Shown: positions 53,856 through 62,939 of the stretch, in pieces
Layout: each line of letters begins with the position of its first letter
Position numbering within the stretch: the first letter of the stretch is position 1
Origin: Bacillota bacterium
Lineage (GTDB): Bacteria > Bacillota > Sulfobacillia > Sulfobacillales > Sulfobacillaceae
Direction of reading: 5' to 3'
Assembly: GCA_021784595.1 (NCBI GenBank)
Contig: JAJYHT010000008.1
Span: 29,448-93,447, forward strand
DNA length: 64,000 bases
Made by a program: the position numbers and the translations under genes
Notes under the pieces: generated by a model
The model's database searches: none
What the model saw: the letters and a program-made list of their open reading frames with translations, nothing else
What the model was told of the DNA's origin: nothing

Positions 53856-54645
53856 CGGGCAATATCGAACGCGGCAGCAGACCAAAATCCGAAATCCATG
53901 AGCCGTCCACAAATCCTCCGCGAACGGCAGTAATTCCTAGTTGTTCCAATTGAACTTCGGAAATCTTGCGCTTAAACCGGGAAAAAGTCCCATTTTTTGG
54001 TGTTAAGTCGGTAAGCCTCACCATTTGCGGTCCCGCCAATTCGTACCGTCTCCCTTCGGTGCGACTAAGCCACAAAGCACGAATTATCGTCTCTGCCACG
54101 TCAGCCACATGCACAGGTCTGACCGGTACCGAAGGCACGCGTCCATGGGTGTTGAGCCAGGTCATACTGGTTGAGCCTGGGCCCACAATAAGATGGGGCC
54201 GCACGATCGTGTATGGCAAACCACTATGGGAAATGATTTCTTCTGCAGTCCACTTGGTTTGCTGAAAGGACGACGGCGCCGTCATCCCCGCACCTTGGGC
54301 ACTAACATAGATAATCTTCTCAATCCGCCATTGGTGGGCTAGTTGCACGACTTGAGCCGTCCCCTGTTCATGAAGCAGGGAAGGTGCCAGGGTACTGCCG
54401 GGATAGTGGCCCGCAATATGGATTAAAGCACTGCACCGAGCTCCAGGCATAGGAGGAACCGGTTGACCGCCATCGGTCAAGTCGTAGACTACCGGCACGA
54501 ACGGCAGACCCTGAGTAATCTTTCGGGTAATCCCCAGCACTTCAATTCCTGATTGCCAAAGCCGTGCAACAACTTCTCTGCCTAAAAATCCCGACGCTCC
54601 AGTGAGCGCCACGCATCGTGGTCCTGACCGTGCATCATTAGTCAT
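53830..54645 (-). CDS. NAD(P)-dependent epimerase/NmrA-like protein
   Basis: A 271-residue atypical SDR. The dinucleotide motif is TGASGFLGREVVARL; IIYVSAQGAG and KIIYVSAQG mark the following strand, and PYTIVRPHLIVGPGS is typical of NmrA/epimerase relatives. It lacks a clear YxxxK. ATG 54645 is preceded by AAGGAGAG and overlaps the end of the small membrane ORF. The substrate is unknown; a redox or cofactor-sensing role is possible. Confidence 0.8.
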   Translation of the reverse strand: MTNDARSGPRCVALTGASGFLGREVVARLWQSGIEVLGITRKITQGLPFVPVVYDLTDGGQPVPPMPGARCSALIHIAGHYPGSTLAPSLLHEQGTAQVVQLAHQWRIEKIIYVSAQGAGMTAPSSFQQTKWTAEEIISHSGLPYTIVRPHLIVGPGSTSMTWLNTHGRVPSVPVRPVHVADVAETIIRALWLSRTEGRRYELAGPQMVRLTDLTPKNGTFSRFKRKISEVQLEQLGITAVRGGFVDGSWISDFGLLPRSILPAKALSASY

Positions 54646-54793
54646 GACGAGAGCTCTCCTTGTTCCGCGCACGACGAGTGGTATGCCGTTTGTGCTCTAA
54701 GCGCTCTAATCGCTTTTCAATCCGTAAAAACATAAAAAACACTCCTAAGAGTAGTGCTGCGTCGAGTGACAGCAATATTAACAACAGACTCAT
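54638..54793 (-). CDS. Small single-pass membrane protein
   Basis: A 51-residue ORF: a hydrophobic N-terminus (LLLILLSLDAALLLGVFFMF) followed by a highly basic tail (EKRLERLEHKRHTTRRARNK). ATG 54793 is preceded by AGGGAAG. It overlaps the SDR start by eight bases (ATGACTAA), the pattern of coupled genes. The shape (one membrane helix plus basic tail) is common for small Firmicutes proteins. Coding is likely but not certain. Confidence 0.5.
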   Translation of the reverse strand: MSLLLILLSLDAALLLGVFFMFLRIEKRLERLEHKRHTTRRARNKESSRHD

Positions 54794-54862
54794 GCCACAC
54801 TTCCCTGGGTTTGGCCCTCATGGGGCATCCCGTCCAACCCACAACGGTTTTGCTCACCGTAA

Positions 54863-55498
54863 TTATGCATTCTCAAACAATCGGGGAAGGTCTTTGGGAC
54901 GCACGAGCGTACAAAGATGCCCCTGGGGTTCAATCCAGACCACTGGTCCCTTTTGGCAATACCCCAAGCAGTCGCTGGTGGTCACCCGGACTCCTTGTCC
55001 CGCTTTCCATTGCGGCAATGCCATCACCGCCTCGCGCAATACTTCTGCACCACGCAATTGGCAGGCATCTCCATAACATAATACGGCATGATACTTGTAC
55101 GGCCGGATTTTGCCGCTCATAGCCCGGGCCTCAAATTCAGGCGGTCTAACCCACAGCGAGCGTATTGCCACTTGGCTCAAGATGCCGAAGGCGGCGAATG
55201 GGAAAATCCAGTAATGGCCCAAATAGGCCAAAATGCCTAAGATGAGCCCGCCGCCAATGATAACTGTCATCTGGCCTTGGTCAGACCATGACCACACATA
55301 CGCGGCGACCACGCCTAATTCCCATCCACCCACCGCAATCCCTGCCGGGGGAAGCGCAACGTCCAGTAACAGACCTGCTATCGTTGCCATCCCCACAATC
55401 ATGCTAGCTCTCCGGTCTGTGACGATTTTATAGCCTCTCCATGCAAAGAGGCTGAGTGCCACCACATCTAGTGCGGCCAGACCCCACCAGGAAATCAT
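54863..55498 (-). CDS. Membrane protein fused to a [2Fe-2S] thioredoxin-like domain
   Basis: A 211-residue protein. Residues 1-110 hold about four membrane segments (WWGLAALDVVALSLFAW, SMIVGMATIAGLLLDVAL, MTVIIGGGLILGILAYLG). The C-terminal domain has four cysteines as C-x4-C (LCYGDACQLRG) and C-x3-C (SDCLGYCQKGPVVWI), the pattern of thioredoxin-like [2Fe-2S] ferredoxins. An electron-transfer role at the membrane is likely. The start ATG 55498 overlaps the PAP2 stop by four bases. Confidence 0.72.
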   Translation of the reverse strand: MISWWGLAALDVVALSLFAWRGYKIVTDRRASMIVGMATIAGLLLDVALPPAGIAVGGWELGVVAAYVWSWSDQGQMTVIIGGGLILGILAYLGHYWIFPFAAFGILSQVAIRSLWVRPPEFEARAMSGKIRPYKYHAVLCYGDACQLRGAEVLREAVMALPQWKAGQGVRVTTSDCLGYCQKGPVVWIEPQGHLCTLVRPKDLPRLFENA

Positions 55499-56106
55499 CG
55501 GCGCGTCCTATAACGACGCTCTGGTTGAAAACCAAACAAGGCAAACAACCACTCTACAAGTCCCTCCAGCCACGATTTCAGGCTTAGCACCAGTGCTCCC
55601 GAAATGAGGCCAATCACAGCGCCCGCCAACACATCGGTGGGCCAATGCACTCCCACCCACACTCTGGCTACGCTAATTGCGGCTGCAAACAGCAATCCCC
55701 ACCACCCATCTCGCGGTCTGGCATAGAACAGCCCTATGGCAAAAGCAAAACTTCCTGCCGCATGGTCGCTAGGAAACGAGGTGTCGGGCTTATGACTGAT
55801 CAATTGATGGACCAGGTGCGGTTCAAACACAAAAGGCCGTGGTCGATAAGGCAAAAAGTGGGACAGCGACACGTTGATGGCCAAGGCCAATACCCCCGCC
55901 ACCGTGGCATACACTACTGCGCGCCGGCTCCGGTTCTGCTTCAACGGGGGCCAAAACCACAGGAGCAAAAAAATGACCGCCCATAGTTCCGGGGCATATT
56001 TTGCCAGCACGATGGCTAAGTCATTGAGCACAGGACTAATGGCTGTCCACCCGTTTATTACCAGAAACCAATGGCGATCAAACCCAGTGATTGGAAATGT
56101 ATGCAA
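55495..56106 (-). CDS. PAP2-family phosphatase
   Basis: A 203-residue membrane phosphatase. The motifs SFPSDHAAGSF and RVWVGVHWPTDVLAGA are those of type 2 phosphatidic-acid phosphatases. Undecaprenyl diphosphate recycling is the usual role near cell-wall genes; rodA is next door. The start is TTG 56106, ten bases after AGGAGG. Confidence 0.87.
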   Translation of the reverse strand: MHTFPITGFDRHWFLVINGWTAISPVLNDLAIVLAKYAPELWAVIFLLLWFWPPLKQNRSRRAVVYATVAGVLALAINVSLSHFLPYRPRPFVFEPHLVHQLISHKPDTSFPSDHAAGSFAFAIGLFYARPRDGWWGLLFAAAISVARVWVGVHWPTDVLAGAVIGLISGALVLSLKSWLEGLVEWLFALFGFQPERRYRTRR

Positions 56107-56125
56107 CGAAGCCGTTCCTCCTGTC

Positions 56126-57307
56126 TTATTGCTGCGTAACCTTTTTTGAATATACCACAGGCGCCGTATTGGGAACCGAGGAAGGCAACAAAGACTTGCG
56201 GCGCATGTAAACGTTCAGCAATAGCCCAATTCCTGCAGAATCAGCGAGAAAGGCCGATCCGCCATAACTCATGAAAGGTAAAGGAACCCCAGCCACGGGC
56301 ATAACACCCGATACCATCCCGGCACTTTCAATTACATGAAAGGCGAACATGGCTACCACTCCCGCAGCCAACAACATCCCATAGCGGTCTTTAGCTTGCG
56401 AAGCAATATAGGTTCCGCGAGCCAGAAGCAATAAATAGACGAACAGAAGCGACATCGAGCCTACAAATCCTAGTTCCTCTGCAATGACGGCAAAGATAAA
56501 ATCTGTAGAGGCTTCCGGTAAAAAACTTAATTGATTGGCATGAGCGCCAAATAGGCCTAACCCCCACATTCCACCTACGCCGACCGCAATTCGCGACTGA
56601 ATCACGTTGAAGCCCGCGCCTAGAGGATCTTTGTTAGGATTTAAAAAAATGAGGAGGCGATTTAGCTGATATTGATGCATAGGGAGCGGTATGTGGATGC
56701 TGTGCACGGTCAAATGCAAATAAATCCATAAAACCACTAGTCCTAAGCCCCCAGGGAAAATCAGAAACAATTTCAACAGAGGCACCCCAGCCATATACAG
56801 CATCCCAGCCATAATCGCCACAAACACCAGAGCGGTTCCCAAATCCGGTTGCTTTAAAATCAACAGCATCGGCAACGCGACGTGTAGAAAGGGCGAAATC
56901 AAGTCCCGCCACCGGGATAAACTTTTCTTTTTCGCCAAGTGGGTCGCTAGCGTCACGACGACAGCAATTTTAGCAAACTCGGACGGTTGAAGTTGGAACG
57001 GTCCCACTTGAATCCATCTTTGCGCCCCCAGCCGGGTTTGCCCATGGACAATTACAATGGCTAACAACACGATTGATAGCCAATATAAATAAGGACTTAA
57101 TTTTTGAAACCGCTCGTAGGGAATCCATACCATGACCACCATCACGATGGTACCCATGATAATCCAAATCAATTGTCGTTTAAAATAATACAAACCGTCG
57201 GATGTGGTTGCACTGGCAATGATAAATAGACTGGAAATCGCAATCAAATATACCAGTGCCAGTGTCACATAGTCCAATTGGCGCCAAAGTGATGGACGTG
57301 AATTCAC
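56126..57307 (-). CDS. rodA: Rod-shape protein RodA, peptidoglycan glycosyltransferase
   Basis: A 393-residue SEDS protein with about ten membrane segments that polymerises glycan strands for elongation with MreBCD. Family signatures include QPDLGTALVFVAI, RLLIFLNPNKDPLGAGFNV and MPVAGVPLPFMSYGGSA. GTG 57307 is chosen because AGGAGAGG lies nine bases upstream; an ATG 13 codons earlier has no site. It follows minE in the shape-division cluster. Confidence 0.92.
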   Translation of the reverse strand: MNSRPSLWRQLDYVTLALVYLIAISSLFIIASATTSDGLYYFKRQLIWIIMGTIVMVVMVWIPYERFQKLSPYLYWLSIVLLAIVIVHGQTRLGAQRWIQVGPFQLQPSEFAKIAVVVTLATHLAKKKSLSRWRDLISPFLHVALPMLLILKQPDLGTALVFVAIMAGMLYMAGVPLLKLFLIFPGGLGLVVLWIYLHLTVHSIHIPLPMHQYQLNRLLIFLNPNKDPLGAGFNVIQSRIAVGVGGMWGLGLFGAHANQLSFLPEASTDFIFAVIAEELGFVGSMSLLFVYLLLLARGTYIASQAKDRYGMLLAAGVVAMFAFHVIESAGMVSGVMPVAGVPLPFMSYGGSAFLADSAGIGLLLNVYMRRKSLLPSSVPNTAPVVYSKKVTQQ

Positions 57308-57380
57308 GGTCTCGATCCTCTCCTTATGGTTCTCTTCAGTATACAAGGAGAACTTATCCTGGTCGAGGCCATGATTATCC

Positions 57381-57653
57381 CTACTGTGACAAGGATTTCC
57401 GTTTCACGCTGCGAATCGGAATATTTGCTACCAACGCCATGGCATCGTCGTGTCGAGAAAAATCCACCCGAAATCCCTGATCGTCAATATCCATGTATTC
57501 GGATATGACTTTCAGCAAATCATTTTTCAGATTCTCCATGGCTTGTGGCGACAAACTCGTTCGATCATGCACCAACACCAGCCGCAGACGCTCTTTAGCC
57601 ACCTCTTTGCTCGCATCATCGCGTCCGAATACTTTCGCGAACAAATCGAACAT
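57381..57653 (-). CDS. minE: Cell division topological factor MinE
   Basis: A 90-residue protein that activates MinD ATPase and forms the Min pattern. AKERLRLVLVHDRTSLSPQAMENLK and the later topological domain DDQGFRVDFSR fit MinE. ATG 57653 is preceded by GAGGAGGG. minCDE together is notable because Bacillus lacks MinE and uses DivIVA; other Firmicutes have it. Confidence 0.93.
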   Translation of the reverse strand: MFDLFAKVFGRDDASKEVAKERLRLVLVHDRTSLSPQAMENLKNDLLKVISEYMDIDDQGFRVDFSRHDDAMALVANIPIRSVKRKSLSQ

Positions 57654-57670
57654 GGCTTTCCCTCCTCGGC

Positions 57671-58468
57671 TCACCCTTTAAACCCCATGAGTTTCCGCAA
57701 TCGGCCAAAAAATCCCGCATCATCCTCCAACTTCATCATTGGCACATTTTCTCCTTGCAGACGTCTGACGATGTTTCGATATGCTTCGCCGGCCCGTGAC
57801 TGGGGATTTAGGACTGCAGGCTCGCCCCGGTTGGTCGACACCACAATTGCCTCATCTTCCGGAACTACACCTAAGAGCTCGATGGCTAGAATTTCAATCA
57901 TGTCATCGATATCCATCATATCACCCCGTTTGACCATATCCGCCCGAATCCGGTTAATGATCAAAAAAGGCTTGTGTTTTTCCTGTGCTTCCAATAGGCC
58001 TATAATCCGATCGGCGTCCCGGACTGACGACACCTCCGGTGTGGCTACCACCAAAGCCTTATCAGCTCCAGCCACGGCATTTTTGAAACCCTGCTCAATA
58101 CCTGCTGGTGAATCGATAAGCACAAAATCGAAGTCGGCTTTCATTTGCCCCACCAAATCCCGCATCTGGTCCGGCGTGACCGCCGTCTTGTCACGGGTCT
58201 GAGCGGCAGGCAAAAGGTACAGGTTTTCAAACCGTTTGTCCTTAATTAGGGCGTGTTTCAACTTAGCAAACCCTTCCACCACATCCACCAAGTCATAGAC
58301 AATGCGGTTTTCCAATCCCATCACCACATCGAGATTGCGCAATCCGATATCTGCATCGATTAATGCCACCTTGTTTCCCGCTTTGGCTAATCCCGCGCCC
58401 AAGTTGGCCGTGGTCGTAGTCTTTCCTACGCCTCCTTTCCCGGAAGTAATGACAATTGCTTCTCCCAT
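57671..58468 (-). CDS. minD: Septum site-determining ATPase MinD
   Basis: A 265-residue ParA-type ATPase that brings MinC to the membrane. The deviant Walker A is SGKGGVGKTTTTANLG; the Asp-Ala-Asp and DSPAGIEQG motifs follow. The C-terminal amphipathic segment (LRKLMGFKG) is the membrane-targeting tail. The start of minC's partner lies 16 bases upstream. Confidence 0.96.
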   Translation of the reverse strand: MGEAIVITSGKGGVGKTTTTANLGAGLAKAGNKVALIDADIGLRNLDVVMGLENRIVYDLVDVVEGFAKLKHALIKDKRFENLYLLPAAQTRDKTAVTPDQMRDLVGQMKADFDFVLIDSPAGIEQGFKNAVAGADKALVVATPEVSSVRDADRIIGLLEAQEKHKPFLIINRIRADMVKRGDMMDIDDMIEILAIELLGVVPEDEAIVVSTNRGEPAVLNPQSRAGEAYRNIVRRLQGENVPMMKLEDDAGFFGRLRKLMGFKG

Positions 58469-58484
58469 ACCCTTGAGCTCCCCC

Positions 58485-59036
58485 TTATCGTCCCAAACTA
58501 CCTAACACGCTGTGCTGCCACCGATCAATGACCAATTGCCCATCTTTCACTTCTGCAAACTCCGGGACCTCAGGGAGTAAGGCTTCTCCTGCATCAGGTC
58601 CTCGAGCAATATATTGAGCAATCCGCAGTTGCGTCGGATTCAGCCGAAAAGCGCTGACCATAGCCTTTTCGTTTCCTTCAGCGCCAGCATGGGCCATCCC
58701 TCTCAACCATCCCATCACAATAATATCGCCGCCAGCCGTGATTTCGGCTCCTGGGTTAACATCTCCCAATACCACCACATTGCCGTAAAACCGAACATTT
58801 TGTCCTGATCGCAGCGTTCTACGAATCAACAGCGTCGGGTGGCTGCGTGCCTCGTCTTCCCAATCTCGGGCACTTTTGCGTTCCAACAATCTTTCCACAA
58901 AAGGCTTTGCAGGCTCGCTCGGTTCGGTCCGGTCCTGATTGCCAGTCCGACGTATTCGTCGTTTAGTAGTGGGCTTGGTCTCCGACGCAGCCGGGACATC
59001 GCGGGAATTCGTGGATTCCTTGGATTGTCGTGCCAT
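58485..59036 (-). CDS. minC: Septum inhibitor MinC, C-terminal domain type
   Basis: A 183-residue MinC with the right-handed beta-helix C-terminal domain (GQNVRFYGNVVVLGDVNPGAEITAGGDIIVMGWLRG in short GDVNPGAEITAGGDIIVMG), which binds MinD. Residues 1-75 are Ser/Thr/Lys-rich and low-complexity, and the usual N-terminal FtsZ-blocking domain is absent. ATG 59036 is preceded by GGGGGAGG. It is shorter than the 220-230 residues usual for the family. Confidence 0.85.
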   Translation of the reverse strand: MARQSKESTNSRDVPAASETKPTTKRRIRRTGNQDRTEPSEPAKPFVERLLERKSARDWEDEARSHPTLLIRRTLRSGQNVRFYGNVVVLGDVNPGAEITAGGDIIVMGWLRGMAHAGAEGNEKAMVSAFRLNPTQLRIAQYIARGPDAGEALLPEVPEFAEVKDGQLVIDRWQHSVLGSLGR

Positions 59037-59215
59037 AGAACGCCTCCCCCCATTTACGTCAGCATCTAACACATTCTCTAACGGAAGCAGAACTCCTGCT
59101 CCCACCCCATCCAAATGTGCAAGATTTTACACCTAAATTGTGCCAATAGAAGGCAAAAGCCGACGCCGTTGTCCTTTATCCGTCGGGATTTGGCGATTAT
59201 GTTCAGATGTTCGCG

Positions 59216-59728
59216 TTATCCCATCGCCGAAAATCCAGCCTCCAATTCACGGCGCGACCGAAATCCGAGCACTCCCCCAAGTCCGGGGGTAAAAAACATA
59301 GAAAATAAAATCCATACGGGCAGAGGTTTGACAAATGACAACCAAGCAAAATGATAGCCGGCTAGGAGCAGCAACACCCATTGGAAGGGGACTACCAGCA
59401 CTTGGCTCATGCCCGCCACCAGGCCTGGAACAAATACCGGATCCCGTACGATTTTCGATTGAAGATACCCGATCCCCCATCCTAGCAGGGCAAATGTCAC
59501 CGCATTCAATCCAATCATTCGCCCAGCCCACACATCTTGCATCAACCCGCCCATCAATCCCGCCAGCATCCCCCGCGAAGGCGATTCATACAACGCAATC
59601 AAAACGGTTACCGATACCACGACGTTAGGAACATAGCCAATAGGAAAAATTTGGGGCAACAACGCGGTTTGGATTAAAATGCCCAATAAATACAATAGAA
59701 ACCAGGTAAGCGGACGATATTGCCACAT
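59216..59728 (-). CDS. mreD: Rod-shape protein MreD
   Basis: A 170-residue membrane protein of the elongation machinery. Hydrophobic segments (FLLYLLGILIQTALL, VVVSVTVLIALYE, GMLAGLMGGLMQDVW) and the RGMLAGLMGG-DVW pattern match MreD. ATG 59728 shares one base with the mreC stop (TAATG). Confidence 0.9.
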   Translation of the reverse strand: MWQYRPLTWFLLYLLGILIQTALLPQIFPIGYVPNVVVSVTVLIALYESPSRGMLAGLMGGLMQDVWAGRMIGLNAVTFALLGWGIGYLQSKIVRDPVFVPGLVAGMSQVLVVPFQWVLLLLAGYHFAWLSFVKPLPVWILFSMFFTPGLGGVLGFRSRRELEAGFSAMG

Positions 59729-60597
59729 TAACTGTTGCCACCCCCAAATATGGGAGGCGCGCTAGTCCCTTGAGGATGGGACAACACTACCATCACCGAT
59801 TGCAATCGATTGAAATCCACGGATGGTTGCACCATCGCAACTTCGGTCAGTCCGAATTGCACTCTGGACACCGATATCACCTGACCCAACAGCAAACCCT
59901 TGGGATAGTACTGGCTAAACCCTGAAGTCACCACGGCGTCGCCCGGCAAAATATCGGGGCGATGCGAAAACAGTTGAAATTTCAACATACCCGTAATAGG
60001 ATCCTGCCCGAGCAACACGCCCGCCGCTTGCGACCGAGTGTCCATGGCGCCTACGCCACTGTTGGGGTCCAATATCAACATGACCGTAGACGAGGTCGAG
60101 GATACCGCAATGATGCGTCCCACCACTCCTTGGGGCACAATCACCGACATTCCTGGCTTGATGCCGTTATCCGATCCTCGGTCGATAACCAAAGTGCTAA
60201 ACCAATTGTCTGGATTTCTAGCGATAATTCCCGCAGGAATAAGCTTCCAATTGCTTAAGGTTTGCTGCAAGCCCAACATGCCTCGAAGCCGTCCATTAGC
60301 CGCCAAAACTTCGGACAATTCCAGTTTCATGCTGTTGTACAGGAGCAACTTTTGTTTCAGCTCACGATTTTGCGCTTGCAATGTGAACAATTGCCCAACC
60401 GTGCTAATGCCGACTCCTGCCTGATGCCCAATAAAGGCTAAACTCGAAGAAGCCGGCGAGACAATTGTCCCGACCAAATTGCTAAGTTCCACAACACGGC
60501 CGCGAACATGGGCTGTATAGCTTAAGGACACCGCCAAAACCATTACGGCCAGAATGGTGATGAGCGGGCGGCGCCATCGGTAGAAAAACCCGCCCAT
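59728..60597 (-). CDS. mreC: Rod-shape protein MreC
   Basis: A 289-residue membrane-anchored scaffold between MreB and the cell-wall enzymes. One N-terminal membrane segment (LITILAVMVLAVSLSY), a coiled-coil (LFTLQAQNRELKQKLLLY), then the beta-rich core (ARNPDNWFSTLVIDRGSDNGIKPGM in short WFSTLVIDRGSDNGIKPGM). ATG 60597 is preceded by GGGGAGG. Confidence 0.94.
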   Translation of the reverse strand: MGGFFYRWRRPLITILAVMVLAVSLSYTAHVRGRVVELSNLVGTIVSPASSSLAFIGHQAGVGISTVGQLFTLQAQNRELKQKLLLYNSMKLELSEVLAANGRLRGMLGLQQTLSNWKLIPAGIIARNPDNWFSTLVIDRGSDNGIKPGMSVIVPQGVVGRIIAVSSTSSTVMLILDPNSGVGAMDTRSQAAGVLLGQDPITGMLKFQLFSHRPDILPGDAVVTSGFSQYYPKGLLLGQVISVSRVQFGLTEVAMVQPSVDFNRLQSVMVVLSHPQGTSAPPIFGGGNS

Positions 60598-60629
60598 GAT
60601 CCTTCCCTCCCCAACAGATGCTTTAACCC

Positions 60630-61658
60630 TTAGCGATGATTTCGTCGGCGCAGAGCATCCAAATGATGATGATCTTCCAACACCATGCCGGTACCCCGCA
60701 CTACCGTCAGTAGGGGATCTTCAGCCTGATGCACCGGCATCCCGGTTTCGGAGCTGACCAACCTATCGAAATTGCGGAGCATCGAACCTCCGCCAGTCAT
60801 CACAATGCCCCGGTCCATGATATCGGCTGCCAATTCTGGCGGCGATTTTTCCAACGTAGCCTTAATCGCTTCTACAATGGTATTGACGGTCTCTGACAGT
60901 GCGCGTTGAATTTCAGTGGAATTCACCTTGAGAGTTTTGGGCAACCCGGTGACCAAATCCCGTCCACGTACATCCATCGTCTCTTCATGATCGGGTGGGT
61001 ACGCAGAACCAATGGTGATTTTGACCTCTTCCGAGGTTCGTTCTCCAATCATCATGTTATAGGTGCGTTTGATGTGATTGACGATAGCCTCATCCATTTC
61101 GTCTCCGGCAACCCGAATCGATTTCGACGTCACAATGCCATCCAAGGAAATAATCGCAACCTCGCAGGTTCCGCCCCCTATATCCACAATCATATTGCCG
61201 GTTGGTTCATTAACGGGCAATCCTGCCCCAATCGCTGCCGCCATGGGCTCTTCCACCACCAAACATTCTCTGGCTCCCGCTTGTTGAGCAGCATCTTTAA
61301 CGGCCCTTTCCTCAACACCCGTGACACCAGAAGGCACTCCAATGACCACCAGAGGATGAAACAATCGGTTATTGTTGCTGGCCTTCTTAATGAAATATTT
61401 CAGCATGGCTTGCGTCGTGTCAAAGTCGGCGATAACCCCGTCCTTAAGTGGACGAACAGCACGAATATTGCCGGGAGTGCGTCCCACCATCTGCTTGGCT
61501 TCCTGGCCCACCGCAATAATTTCTCCCGACATCTGATCAATAGCGACTACTGAGGGCTCTTGCAGCACAATACCCTTTCCTTTTACAAAGACCACGGTGT
61601 TAGCCGTTCCCAGGTCTATTCCCATGTCTTTGGAAAAGGCCGCGAACATACTTTTCAT
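60630..61658 (-). CDS. mreB: Rod-shape actin homologue MreB
   Basis: A 342-residue actin-family filament protein directing cell-wall elongation. Phosphate motifs GIDLGTANT (about residues 14-22) and [13 protein letters not shown], and adenosine motif [11 protein letters not shown], are clear. The start is ATG 61658, with an ATG three codons later as alternative. It heads mreBCD. Confidence 0.96.
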   Translation of the reverse strand: MKSMFAAFSKDMGIDLGTANTVVFVKGKGIVLQEPSVVAIDQMSGEIIAVGQEAKQMVGRTPGNIRAVRPLKDGVIADFDTTQAMLKYFIKKASNNNRLFHPLVVIGVPSGVTGVEERAVKDAAQQAGARECLVVEEPMAAAIGAGLPVNEPTGNMIVDIGGGTCEVAIISLDGIVTSKSIRVAGDEMDEAIVNHIKRTYNMMIGERTSEEVKITIGSAYPPDHEETMDVRGRDLVTGLPKTLKVNSTEIQRALSETVNTIVEAIKATLEKSPPELAADIMDRGIVMTGGGSMLRNFDRLVSSETGMPVHQAEDPLLTVVRGTGMVLEDHHHLDALRRRNHR

Positions 61659-61675
61659 GGGTTAATGAATCCCCC

Positions 61676-62350
61676 TTAACTCAATTTAGTCGTTTGCCCC
61701 TGATTGAGGCTAATATGCTCCGAGCGTCCAATAATAATATGGTCCAGCACCATGATGCCCATGATGGCGCCAGCCTCTTCCAGTCTTCGTGTCAATTTTC
61801 TATCCTCTGGACTCGGCGTCGGATCTCCGCTAGGGTGATTGTGCGCCACGATGACCGAGGCAGCTGAATGTGCCACCGCCTGTTTAAAGACCTCGCGCGG
61901 GAACACTTCCACGCTGTCCAACCCACCACGAAACACCGTGTTGATGGCCAGCACACGTCCTTTGGTGTTTAACAAAATAACCCGAAATTCTTCCTGTTCC
62001 AAGGCCATCATTTCCGACAGCAACATAACCGCGTCTAGCGGTCCCTCAATGATTCCGCCGACTTCCTGTTTGGCCAGCCGAGACCCTATCTCCATAGCCG
62101 CCAACAGCAAGGCAACTTTAGCCTTTCCCAAGCCACGAACGCGCAACAAGTCGCTCGCATTACGCCGTCGCAAACCGGTCCAGCCTTCGTTCAATAAGTT
62201 ATGACTCAACTCCAACACTGATTGTCCTGTCGTCCCAGTCCCCAAGAGCACTGCCATAATTTCTGCATCGCTCAAACTAGCTGGGCCCCGCGCTAAAAGT
62301 CGTTCCCGCGGTCGCTCGTCGGTCGGCATGTCCTTCACGCGATAAGTCAA
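61676..62350 (-). CDS. radC: RadC family JAB-domain protein
   Basis: A 224-residue protein of the RadC/YsxA family. The JAB/MPN metal motif is HNHPSGDPTPSPED, preceded by a helix-hairpin-helix (LLRVRGLGKAKVALLLAA). The name is historical; DNA repair is not established. The start is TTG 62350, overlapping the maf stop as TTGA. Confidence 0.93.
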   Translation of the reverse strand: MTYRVKDMPTDERPRERLLARGPASLSDAEIMAVLLGTGTTGQSVLELSHNLLNEGWTGLRRRNASDLLRVRGLGKAKVALLLAAMEIGSRLAKQEVGGIIEGPLDAVMLLSEMMALEQEEFRVILLNTKGRVLAINTVFRGGLDSVEVFPREVFKQAVAHSAASVIVAHNHPSGDPTPSPEDRKLTRRLEEAGAIMGIMVLDHIIIGRSEHISLNQGQTTKLS

Positions 62351-62928
62351 GGCCGTCTCCCTGAATTTCCATAGCTGAGCAACTTTTGCAAGACGTCCAA
62401 AGGCAATCCGATGACCGTTTCCAGATTCCCCTCAAACGCCACTACCCATTGTCCAGCCCGCCCTTGAATGGCATATGCTCCGGCCTTGTCCAACGGTTCG
62501 CCGCTTTGGACATAGTCCGCGATTTCTAACGCTGACAGAGGCCGAAAGGTTACATGGGCGACTGCAATACTGGTTGAACCCCAACCCCGTGCGGGATCCC
62601 ATACCGCGACTCCAGTATACACTTGGTGCCGCTGACCGCTGAGATGCCTCAGTATTTCGCGAGCATTCTGATCATTTTTCGGCTTGCCATACCATTGGCC
62701 GCCTTCGGCAACCACGGTATCCGCCCCAATAATTAGGGACCCCGGATGGCGGCGGCCTACAACGATGGCCTTGGTCACTGCTAACCTGCGCGCCAAACAG
62801 TCTGGGCGCTCTCCGTCTCGCGGCGTTTCATCAGTCTGAGCGGGATCAGCCACAAACTCCACTCCCATTTGTTTTAGGAGCTGGACCCGCCGTGGTGATT
62901 GTGATGCCAACACATATGCCGCGTCCAA
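62347..62928 (-). CDS. maf: Maf nucleotide pyrophosphatase
   Basis: A 193-residue house-cleaning pyrophosphatase that removes dTTP/UTP-type or modified nucleotides. Signatures are LASQSPRRVQLLKQMG, IIGADTVV, GKPKN and YTGVAV. TTG 62928 is chosen since AGGAGG lies six bases upstream; upstream residues in the open frame belong to the DUF4321 gene region in another frame. Confidence 0.92.
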   Translation of the reverse strand: MDAAYVLASQSPRRVQLLKQMGVEFVADPAQTDETPRDGERPDCLARRLAVTKAIVVGRRHPGSLIIGADTVVAEGGQWYGKPKNDQNAREILRHLSGQRHQVYTGVAVWDPARGWGSTSIAVAHVTFRPLSALEIADYVQSGEPLDKAGAYAIQGRAGQWVVAFEGNLETVIGLPLDVLQKLLSYGNSGRRP

Positions 62929-62939
62929 CCGAAGTCCTC

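Noticed and set aside
54660..55122. Two plus-strand ORFs of 122-138 codons opposite the small membrane ORF and Fe-S gene
   Set aside because: They run antisense to better-supported genes and lack ribosome sites or familiar motifs.
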